Part shown: positions 42,846-49,575 of the stretch, piece by piece | Numbering within the stretch: the first letter of the stretch is position 1 | How the letters are laid out: each line of letters starts with the position of its first letter | Assembly: GCF_000472965.1 (NCBI RefSeq) | Contig: NZ_KI421483.1 | Location: 62,001-126,000 of the forward strand | Reading direction: 5' to 3' | Origin: Bradyrhizobium murdochi | Lineage (GTDB): Bacteria; Pseudomonadota; Alphaproteobacteria; Rhizobiales; Xanthobacteraceae | DNA: 64,000 nt | Program-made: the position numbers and the translations under genes | The notes under the pieces: model-generated | Database searches by the model: none | Told to the model about the DNA's origin: nothing | The model's input: the letters and a program-made list of their open reading frames with translations, nothing else

Positions 42846-44078
42846 TCAAATCACGAAGAATCCGTGCGTGGCGTCGCGGCGGAGCTGCTCGACGAGACCG
42901 TATTCCCAGTCGAGATAAGCCTGCATCGCGCTTTCCTTGACATCGGTGCCCTCATAGGGCCGGCGATAGCGGTGTGACGGATCGGGTTTTGGGATCAGGC
43001 GCGGCGGTCCGATTTCCAGCGTGGCGTCGTAGCCCCCTTCAAGCACGTAAGTTTCCCAGCGCATTTGCGCCAGCCAGGACGCGGTCATGTCGGCGCGCAC
43101 GCGCATATTGTCCGTCAGCACGATCCGGGCGCCGCGCACCGGCGCCGCCATATCGATTTCCTGCACTAATTGCCCGCCGGCGTAATGGCGGAAGCCCTTG
43201 AAATGGCCAGCCGTGTATTCCTCCTCCGAGCGGACGTCGAAGCAGTAGAGCGTACGGTTGGCCTGCGCCCGCAACGCCGCCATTTCCTCTGATCCGATAT
43301 GGCGGACACCGGCGCGATAGGCGACGTCGCGGGCATTGGCTTCGCCGCCTTTGATGGCACCGACCTCGCCGCGCCTGTCACTGCCATGTTCGAGACGTTG
43401 TTTGGCCAGCGTCCAGCCGATGGTGCCGTTGCGCAGCGCCCGCACCTTGTTCGCGACGCCGGCATTGATCAGCGACTGGGTACCGATGATCGAGCGGGTG
43501 CGGCCTGCGCAATTGACGATGATGGTGGTCTCGGGATCCGGCGCGGCGCGGCCGGCGCGCAGCACCAGTTCGGCGCCGGGCACGCTGATGGAGCCCGGGA
43601 TGTTCATGGTGGCGTATTCATCGAAGCGGCGGACATCGAGGATTTGGATATTGGCGCCACTCGCAATCAGGGCGCCGACTTCCTCGGCGGCGAGCGAAGG
43701 CGTGTGGCGGCGCGACTCGACCAGTTCGCCGAAGGCCTTGGCGTAGGAATTGACGTCCTCGAACACCTCGTAGCCCGCCCACTTCCAGCCCTGCAGCCCG
43801 CCGTCGAGCTGGCGAACGTTGGGGTAGCCCAACGCTTTCAGGTGGTCTGCCGCTACGATGACGAGGCCTTCACCAGCGTCATAGAGCACGATCGGCACCT
43901 CCTTGCGCGGCAACCGCGTCTCCGCTTCGAGCGCGATCCGGTCGGCCGCCATGTTGGCGGCAAACAGGGGATGTCCGGTGGCGAACACGGCCTCGTGCCT
44001 GACATCGAGCAGCGCGATTTCCTCGCGCAGCAGCAGCGCGGCGCGAACTTGCGAGGAGGTAACAGAGGGTACGGTCAT
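42846..44078 (-). CDS. Triple-domain rhodanese (sulfurtransferase) protein
   Basis: About 410 residues forming three rhodanese-like domains (roughly 5-105, 130-230 and 265-355). Only the middle domain has an active-site Cys (Cys190, loop CAGRTRS). The first has Asp in the loop (YDAGEG) and the third TDNMRVR, so both are probably non-catalytic. The middle domain may transfer sulfane sulfur between thiosulfate or persulfide and an acceptor. The ATG at 44078 gives MTVPSVTSSQ. It is divergent from a LysR regulator with only 59 bp between the starts. Confidence 0.88.
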   Translation of the reverse strand: MTVPSVTSSQVRAALLLREEIALLDVRHEAVFATGHPLFAANMAADRIALEAETRLPRKEVPIVLYDAGEGLVIVAADHLKALGYPNVRQLDGGLQGWKWAGYEVFEDVNSYAKAFGELVESRRHTPSLAAEEVGALIASGANIQILDVRRFDEYATMNIPGSISVPGAELVLRAGRAAPDPETTIIVNCAGRTRSIIGTQSLINAGVANKVRALRNGTIGWTLAKQRLEHGSDRRGEVGAIKGGEANARDVAYRAGVRHIGSEEMAALRAQANRTLYCFDVRSEEEYTAGHFKGFRHYAGGQLVQEIDMAAPVRGARIVLTDNMRVRADMTASWLAQMRWETYVLEGGYDATLEIGPPRLIPKPDPSHRYRRPYEGTDVKESAMQAYLDWEYGLVEQLRRDATHGFFVI

Positions 44079-44137
44079 GGACGGAGATTCCGAAAACGGC
44101 ATATGATCGCTTGCACAATAGGCACTCTGGGCACCTG

Positions 44138-45061
44138 ATGGATCTCAAACAATTGCGGACTTTCCGGGCCGTAGCCGAACTTGGAAGCCTGAGCAAGGCC
44201 GCGGATCGGCTGCGTGCCGCGCAGCCGGCGCTGAGCCGCCACATCAAGCTGCTCGAGCATGAGCTTCGCGTCGAGCTGTTCGTCCGCAATGGGCGCGGCA
44301 TGCTGTTGACCAGCGCGGGCCGGATGCTGCTCGACCGCACCACCGGCCTGATCCGCCAGATCGAGCAGGTCAGCGACGACCTCAAATCGGCGAACGGCAA
44401 TCCGTCGGGCCGCGTCATCCTCGGGCTGGTGCCGACGGTCAGCGCCGTCCTGTCCGGACGGTTTGCCCGCCGCGTCCTCAACGAGTTTCCCGATGTCTCG
44501 CTGCGCATCGTGGAGAGCTATGGCGGGCACCTGGTCGAATGGCTGCACCGCGGCGAGATGGATCTCGCGATCATTTATGGTCCGGCGGTCGATCTCCATC
44601 TTCAGGTCCAGTCGATCGGCCGCGAGGATATCGTCGCTGTCGGGCCACCGGGGTCCGGGCTGAACAAGCGCAAGCAGGTCGATCTGAAGTGGCTGGTGAA
44701 GCAAAAGCTGATCCTGCCGAGCATCTCGCATGGCTTGCGGGCGCTCTTGGAGAAAGCGCTGGCGCGCGAAAAACTGAAGTTAGAGGCCATGATCGAGGTC
44801 GATTCCTACCGCGCCCAGATCAGCCTGATGGAGGAAGGGCTCGGCTACACGCTGCTGCCGCCCTCGGCCATCCGCACCGAGGTGGCGGCGAAACGGCTGG
44901 AGATGGCGGCCGTCAGTCCCGCCGTGTCGCGCGAATTGATTTTGGCCTCGCCGATCGCCCACCCGCCGTCGATCGCAACGACGACGATCGCCACCCTGAT
45001 CGTATCCGAGATTCAACAGCTCTCCCGGGAAGAACGCTGGAAGATCAACATGACGGCGTAG
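44138..45061 (+). CDS. LysR family transcriptional regulator
   Basis: A 307-residue regulator. The N-terminal winged helix is MDLKQLRTFRAVAELGSLSKAADRL followed by AQPALSRHIKLLEHEL; the effector-binding domain begins around residue 85 (GRVILGLVPTVSAVL). It is divergent from the triple rhodanese and convergent with a TPP decarboxylase operon, so either could be its target. The 59-bp divergent gap to the rhodanese favours that gene by usual LysR logic. Confidence 0.92.
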   Translation: MDLKQLRTFRAVAELGSLSKAADRLRAAQPALSRHIKLLEHELRVELFVRNGRGMLLTSAGRMLLDRTTGLIRQIEQVSDDLKSANGNPSGRVILGLVPTVSAVLSGRFARRVLNEFPDVSLRIVESYGGHLVEWLHRGEMDLAIIYGPAVDLHLQVQSIGREDIVAVGPPGSGLNKRKQVDLKWLVKQKLILPSISHGLRALLEKALAREKLKLEAMIEVDSYRAQISLMEEGLGYTLLPPSAIRTEVAAKRLEMAAVSPAVSRELILASPIAHPPSIATTTIATLIVSEIQQLSREERWKINMTA

Positions 45062-45068
45062 CTGCGCC

Positions 45069-45668
45069 TCAATTATACAGCGCCTCGTCTCCCAACACCG
45101 ATTGCCGGAAGCGCGTCGTCAGGATGACGCCGTCGGCAGGCGGCATCACGAACACCAGCGCCTCGGGATTGATCTTGATCTGCGCGAAAACCGTTCCTCG
45201 CCCTTCATGCGCGAGGTCGCGCAATTCGGTGACTTCCGCCATCGTGCGAACAATGCGTGAGGTGCGGATGCCGCAGGCGGTCGCGATGGCGGCAAGGTCG
45301 ACGCCGGAGGCGGTGGGGGTCTTCTGCATGCCGGTCTCCCCGAAGCGCTCGTTGTCGAGAACGGCGATCGTGAGATTCTTCGGCGCTTCGACCGCGATCG
45401 TGGCGAGCGAGCCGATATTCATCAGCATCTCGCCGTCGCCGGTGATGACCAGAACCTTGCGCTTCGGTTGCGCCAAAGCGAGGCCAAGCCCGATCATCGA
45501 GGCGGCGCCCATCGCGCCCCAGAGCGGAAAATTGTTCGGATGGTCGCCGGCGGCGGAGACATCCCAGTTCGGCGCGCCGAGCCCGGCGATGACGAGGAGA
45601 TCGGCGCGGTCGCGCAACAATTCGTTGACGACGTCGCGGCGATGCAGAAGCGCGTTCGGATTGCTCAT
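45069..45668 (-). CDS. TPP-dependent decarboxylase, TPP-binding (beta) subunit
   Basis: A 199-residue subunit with the TPP-binding motif GDGEMLMNIGSLAT…NLTIAVLDNERFGETG. It corresponds to the C-terminal half of sulfopyruvate or phosphonopyruvate decarboxylases (ComE type). The ATG at 45668 overlaps the stop of the alpha subunit. With that subunit it should decarboxylate a 2-oxo acid. Which one is not certain. Confidence 0.87.
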   Translation of the reverse strand: MSNPNALLHRRDVVNELLRDRADLLVIAGLGAPNWDVSAAGDHPNNFPLWGAMGAASMIGLGLALAQPKRKVLVITGDGEMLMNIGSLATIAVEAPKNLTIAVLDNERFGETGMQKTPTASGVDLAAIATACGIRTSRIVRTMAEVTELRDLAHEGRGTVFAQIKINPEALVFVMPPADGVILTTRFRQSVLGDEALYN

Positions 45669-46231
45669 TTGCGGGCAAGCTCCTTGAAATTCTTCGCGCC
45701 AAGCACGCGCTGGCCGACCAGGACCGCCACCGGCTTCCAGGTGTTGAAGGCGAGGTTGGCCGCGCCCTGCACGGTGGAGGCGACGAGATCCGGCTCGTCG
45801 ACCTTGTTCACGATCACGCCCATGGCCTCCAACGAGGGCCGCGTGCCCTGCCCCATCGGGATCTGCCACGGATTGAATTCGCCCCAATCGCCGCGCATGG
45901 TGACGATCATCAATAACGGCATATGGCAGATGACGGGCAGCGACAGCATGTTGATGCAATTGCCGACGCCGCTCGATTGCAACAGCAGCACGCCGCGCTC
46001 GCCGCCGAGCCACGCGCCCGCCAGCATCGCTACGCCCTCTTCCTCCGTCGTCAGCGTGACGACGCGAGTCTCGGGATCGGCCTCGAAGGAGCGGATCAGG
46101 CGGCTGTGGCCGGCGTCCGGAACCATCGCGACCTGGCGAATGCCGGCGTCCTTGAGCACGCGGTAGATCTCGTCCGGCCACGTCGGCAGCGCCGGTGCGG
46201 CCTCGGCACGTGATTTTGCTGCTTCCGCCAT
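45665..46231 (-). CDS. TPP-dependent decarboxylase, pyrimidine-binding (alpha) subunit
   Basis: A 188-residue subunit corresponding to the N-terminal half of the enzyme (ComD type). The catalytic Glu that activates TPP lies in TLTTEEEGVAMLAGAWLGG, followed by SSGVGNCINMLSLP and the WQIPMGQGTRP loop. I use the ATG at 46231, after a GGAGGAAATTGAG stretch; the upstream in-frame ATG adds a non-conserved segment. Close to sulfopyruvate and phosphonopyruvate decarboxylases, but no phosphonate or sulfonate genes are nearby. Confidence 0.85.
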   Translation of the reverse strand: MAEAAKSRAEAAPALPTWPDEIYRVLKDAGIRQVAMVPDAGHSRLIRSFEADPETRVVTLTTEEEGVAMLAGAWLGGERGVLLLQSSGVGNCINMLSLPVICHMPLLMIVTMRGDWGEFNPWQIPMGQGTRPSLEAMGVIVNKVDEPDLVASTVQGAANLAFNTWKPVAVLVGQRVLGAKNFKELARK

Positions 46232-46419
46232 CGGGCTCAATTTCCTCCGCGATTCCAAGGGTTGGTTGACGTGCAGAATAGATCGCGGCGAGGGTTCGAG
46301 GAATTTGAATGTGGACATGGCTTCTATCGCAAAATTGAAAGGCTCAGTGGAGCCAAAGCGTCATACCGAATGGCTGGCACGCTGACGTTTGGCCCGTCCA
46401 TGCAGCCGAAATTATTTCG

Positions 46420-46451
46420 GGAACCTGCTGGCTCCTGCAGCATCCAATCCC
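46420..46451 (+). promoter_or_regulatory. ECF-type promoter element of the sigma factor gene
   Basis: GGAACC (46420-46425), a 15-base spacer, then CATCCAATCCC (46441-46451), about 25 bases before the sigma gene ATG. The same element with identical spacing precedes the DUF4142 gene. GGAAC is a common -35 sequence for ECF sigma factors, and autoregulation is usual for them. Confidence 0.6.
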
Positions 46452-46475
46452 AATACCCTGATATTGGTGGATATC

Positions 46476-47156
46476 ATGCACCAGGCCCACATACCGGACA
46501 TCGCGCGCCTCGATACCGGCGACGCCGAGTTGGTGCGCCGCGCGCTGGCCCGCGACGAGGCGGCGGTGCGCGCGATCATGCAGGCGAATAATCGCAGGCT
46601 GTACCGGCTCGCCCGCGGCATTCTGCGCAACGATGGCGAGGCCGAAGACGTCGTGCAGGAGGCTTATGTCCGTGCCTTCACCCATCTGGAAAACTTTCGC
46701 GGTGATTCCAGCCTGTCGACGTGGTTGTCGCGGATCACCATGAATGAGGCGCTCGGCCGGCTGCGCCGGCAGCGGCCCGCCGTCGAACTGGACTCATTGC
46801 CGCAGGGCGCGCTGGAGGCCCAGATCATCCAGTTTCCTCTCGCCGCCGACGATCCGGAAAAATCCATGGCCCAGCGTGAAATTCAGCATGTCGTCGAACA
46901 CGCCATCGACGAATTGCCGGAAGCGTTCCGTCTCGTCTTCATCACCCGCGTGATCGAGGGGATGAATGTGGAAGAGACCGCCGAACTTCTTGGGCTGAAG
47001 CCGGAGACGGTAAAAACCCGACTGCACCGCGCCCGCACCATGCTGCGCGATATCGTCGAGAACAAGATCGGTCCCGTGGTGATGGAGGCGTTCCCCTTTG
47101 CCGGCCGGCGCTGCGAGCGGCTGACGGACGCCGTGCTGAAGCGGCTGGAGTATTAG
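46476..47156 (+). CDS. ECF-type RNA polymerase sigma factor
   Basis: A 226-residue sigma factor with region 2 (RRLYRLARGILRNDGEAEDVVQEAYVRAF, then STWLSRITMNEALGRLRRQR) and region 4 (LPEAFRLVFITRVIEGMNVEETAELLGLKPETVKTRLHRAR). A C-terminal extension of about 25 residues ends CERLTDAVLKRLEY. The start at 46476 is just downstream of a promoter-like element. No anti-sigma gene is adjacent; the next genes are an envelope DUF4142 protein and a cupredoxin. Confidence 0.92.
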   Translation: MHQAHIPDIARLDTGDAELVRRALARDEAAVRAIMQANNRRLYRLARGILRNDGEAEDVVQEAYVRAFTHLENFRGDSSLSTWLSRITMNEALGRLRRQRPAVELDSLPQGALEAQIIQFPLAADDPEKSMAQREIQHVVEHAIDELPEAFRLVFITRVIEGMNVEETAELLGLKPETVKTRLHRARTMLRDIVENKIGPVVMEAFPFAGRRCERLTDAVLKRLEY

Positions 47157-47177
47157 CGTAACTGACCGCGGTGGCTT

Positions 47178-47270
47178 CATCCTTCGAGACGCCCGCTGCG
47201 CGGGCTCCTCAGGATGAGGTCCGAGACCTCATGGTGAGGAGCGCGGCGTAGCCGCGCGTCTCGAACCATG
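47178..47270. repeat. Inverted repeat with CATCCTTCGAGACGC arms
   Basis: The left arm (47178-47218, CATCCTTCGAGACGC… to GGATGAG) and the right arm (47228-47270, CTCATGGTGAGGAGCGCG… to CGAACCATG) are imperfect inverses able to fold into a long hairpin. It sits between the sigma gene and the next promoter, and resembles a dispersed extragenic repeat of Bradyrhizobiaceae. Confidence 0.75.
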
Positions 47271-47304
47271 CAGGCCCAACTGCTGCGACAAGGCCGATTT
47301 TCCC

Positions 47305-47336
47305 GGAACCTCCAGCCGCCTTCTCCATCCAATTCC
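47305..47336 (+). promoter_or_regulatory. ECF-type promoter element of the DUF4142-cupredoxin pair
   Basis: GGAACC (47305-47310), a 15-base spacer, then CATCCAATTCC (47326-47336), 57 bases before the DUF4142 ATG. It matches the element before the sigma gene in both boxes and spacing, while the spacer sequences differ. This makes control by that sigma factor likely. Confidence 0.6.
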
Positions 47337-47392
47337 CTGTGCAACCAACATGCGCCGAGTGCTCGCGCCCGGCGCCACAGGAGTATCAAACC

Positions 47393-47914
47393 ATGTTCAT
47401 CCGATTGAGCGCGGCGATCGCCGCATTGAGCTTTCTTGGCAGCGCCGTGCTGGCGCAAGGAGCAAAACCCACCGATCCTCAGATCGCGCATATCGCCTAC
47501 ACGGCGGGCGTCATCGACATCAACGCCGCCAAGCAGGCGATCGCGAAAGCCAGCAACAAGGACGTCAAGGCGTTCGCGCAAGACATGGTGCGCGACCATG
47601 AGGCCGTGAACAAGCAGGCGCTCGACCTGGTCAAGAAGCTGAAGGTGACGCCGGAGGACAACGACACCAGCAAGACGCTGTCGAAGCAGGCCACCGAGAA
47701 ACTCGCCGAGCTCGACAAGCTGAAGGGCGCCGAATACGACAAGGCCTATCTCGCCAACGAGGTCGCCTACCACAAGACCGTCAACAGCGCGCTGGAGACG
47801 CAATTGATTCCGTCAGCCAGTAATGCCGAGCTGAAGAGCCTGCTGCAAACCGGCCTAAAGATTTTTCAAGGCCACCAGCAGCACGCCGAACAAGTCGCCG
47901 CCAAGCTGAAGTAG
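47393..47914 (+). CDS. Exported DUF4142 protein
   Basis: A 173-residue protein with signal peptide MFIRLSAAIAALSFLGSAVL… (cleavage after VLA or AQG). The mature part is a four-helix, ferritin-like DUF4142 domain (AYTAGVIDINAAKQAIAKAS, KAFAQDMVRDHEAVNKQALDL, FQGHQQHAEQVAAKLK). A CAGGAG site precedes the ATG. The family function is not established; members occur with stress sigma factors. It is followed 11 bp later by a cupredoxin. Confidence 0.88.
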   Translation: MFIRLSAAIAALSFLGSAVLAQGAKPTDPQIAHIAYTAGVIDINAAKQAIAKASNKDVKAFAQDMVRDHEAVNKQALDLVKKLKVTPEDNDTSKTLSKQATEKLAELDKLKGAEYDKAYLANEVAYHKTVNSALETQLIPSASNAELKSLLQTGLKIFQGHQQHAEQVAAKLK

Positions 47915-47924
47915 GAGACCCGCC

Positions 47925-48245
47925 ATGCATCCGGGACGATACCTGCCCCTCGTCGCCGCCCTGCTGCTTGGCGCGGCGGTCGTCCCGGCGCATGCAGCGA
48001 CGATCCAGATCACGATCGACAATCTGGTGTTCGCGCCGGCCGAGGTGTCTGCCAAGGTCGGCGACACCATCGAATGGATCAACAAGGACGTATTCGCCCA
48101 CACCGCGACCGCGCGCAACGGCGATTTCGACATCGCCACGCCGCCGAAGAAGACGGTGACCTCGGTGCTGACGAAGGCCGGCAGCGTCGAATATTACTGC
48201 CGCTACCATCCGAACATGAAGGCGGTGTTGACGATTGCGCCGTAG
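47925..48245 (+). CDS. Periplasmic cupredoxin (amicyanin/plastocyanin-like)
   Basis: A 106-residue protein with signal peptide ending PAHA. All four type 1 copper ligands are visible: His59 (FAHTAT), Cys92, His95 and Met98 (YYCRYHPNM). This is the compact plastocyanin/amicyanin fold, expected to carry electrons or bind copper in the periplasm. It is co-transcribed with DUF4142 and lies under the same ECF-type promoter. Confidence 0.9.
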   Translation: MHPGRYLPLVAALLLGAAVVPAHAATIQITIDNLVFAPAEVSAKVGDTIEWINKDVFAHTATARNGDFDIATPPKKTVTSVLTKAGSVEYYCRYHPNMKAVLTIAP

Positions 48246-48261
48246 CCGCTGGCGAGGCGGC

Positions 48262-48789
48262 TCAGGCGGCGCGCACCGAGCTGAGGAACTTGCCGACCTC
48301 GCGCTTTAGCCGATCGCTTTCGCCGGACAGCGATTTTGCCGCTGATAGCACCTGGGCGGAGGCGGAGCCGGTCTCGCTGGCACCGCGCTGCACGTCCGTG
48401 ATGTTGGCGGAAACCTGCTGCGTGCCGTTCGCGGCCTGCTGCACGTTGCGGGATATTTCCTGCGTCGCCGCGCCCTGCTCCTCGACGGCGGCGGCGATGG
48501 TGGCGGCAATCTCCGACATCCGGCCGATGGCATCGCCGATCTCCTTGATGGCGCCGACCGATTCCTGCGTCGCCGCCTGGATGCCCGATATCTGCTGGCT
48601 GATCTCGCCGGTCGCTTTCGCGGTCTGCTCGGCCAACGCCTTCACTTCGGAGGCGACCACCGCAAAACCGCGCCCCGCCTCGCCCGCGCGCGCCGCTTCG
48701 ATGGTGGCATTCAGCGCCAGGAGGTTGGTCTGGCCCGCGATGGTGTTGATCAGCTCCACCACGTCGCCAAAAAGCCGACCGATCCGCAT
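48262..48789 (-). pseudogene. Truncated methyl-accepting chemotaxis protein (signalling domain only)
   Basis: Only the C-terminal half of a chemoreceptor signalling domain is present: the hairpin tip (GDVVELINTIAGQTNLLALNATIEAARAGEAGRGFAVVASEVKALAEQT) and the returning helix to SSVRAA. The sensor, membrane segments, HAMP and the first signalling helix are missing, and the 370 bp upstream do not encode them. No convincing ribosome site precedes the ATG at 48789. I read it as the remnant of a deleted receptor gene. Confidence 0.8.
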
Positions 48790-49158
48790 TTTTGTTTCCG
48801 CTTTGCCCGGGAGAGGCGGGCAACGTAACCAGAACGGGCTAAGGCCACATTAATTCGAGACCGGCTTCTCGATCCAAGATCATCGGCGGGTCGGACCGCC
48901 AGCCGCCGCCTGCCACCGCGGATAGAGGAGCGCGATCTGATCAAGCCCAAGCGCATCGTCGAGCGCTAGGAGCGTTCCGGTGAGCAGCATGTCGTTGCTT
49001 GGGTGCAAGTTTCATTTCATGATGGCGTGTCATCGATTTCGGAACCGCAGCCGCGACGGAGACTTATTTCGTCGTGCTTGCGCGGGTGCCAGCGATGTTG
49101 TTTCCGCATGAAAACAGCAATCTAACCTCATTTTGGATCGATGTAACGGAGGAGCGCC
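48790..49158. other. Gene-poor stretch between the receptor remnant and hsp20
   Basis: No gene is supported. A short plus-strand frame ends at the TAG near 48967-48969 (…IKPKRIVER), which could be debris of another gene. Near 49077 there is CTTG, 17 bases, then TTGTTT, weakly like a heat-shock sigma promoter for hsp20. The hsp20 ribosome site GGAGGAG is at about 49147-49153. Confidence 0.4.
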
Positions 49159-49566
49159 ATGCCGGAGAAAGATCCAATCAACTGGATGCTGTCCGACGCC
49201 ATCGAGACGCTCGCCCGGGCCGAACGCCTTCACCAGCAGTTCCTGAATTTGCAGCCATTGGCTGGCGTTCGAGAGCCAAGTTGGGAGCCGCCCATCGATG
49301 TGCTGGAGACCGATCGCGAGATTCTCATTCTAATCGCATTGCCGGGGGTCGATCCGAATGAAGTCGAAGCACTGCTCGAAAACGGGATGCTGGTAGTGAG
49401 CGGACGCCGCACGCTTCCCGCAGAACTGCGCAACGCACGTATTCTACGCCTCGAGCTGCCTCAAGGGCGGTTCGAACGCCGCATTCGGCTGCCGGCAGGC
49501 CGCTACGCCATCACCCGCTTCGCCGCCCACGGTTGCATTGGCCTGCGCCTTGCCAAATCCTCCTGA
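49159..49566 (+). CDS. Small heat-shock protein, Hsp20/alpha-crystallin family
   Basis: A 135-residue chaperone. The alpha-crystallin domain runs from about residue 43 (WEPPIDVLETDREILILIALPGVDPNEVEALLENGMLVVSGRR) to the end. It appears to lack the usual C-terminal IxI tail motif, ending GLRLAKSS. It should hold unfolding proteins during stress. The start has a strong GGAGGAG site. It is followed by a Lon protease gene 9 bp later, forming a small proteostasis operon. Confidence 0.85.
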   Translation: MPEKDPINWMLSDAIETLARAERLHQQFLNLQPLAGVREPSWEPPIDVLETDREILILIALPGVDPNEVEALLENGMLVVSGRRTLPAELRNARILRLELPQGRFERRIRLPAGRYAITRFAAHGCIGLRLAKSS

Positions 49567-49575
49567 GAGTTGGCC

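Noticed and set aside
46420..46451. General stress (EcfG) promoter before the sigma gene
   Set aside because: The -35 GGAAC fits, but the -10 CGTT of EcfG promoters is absent at the right spacing; CATCCAAT is found instead.
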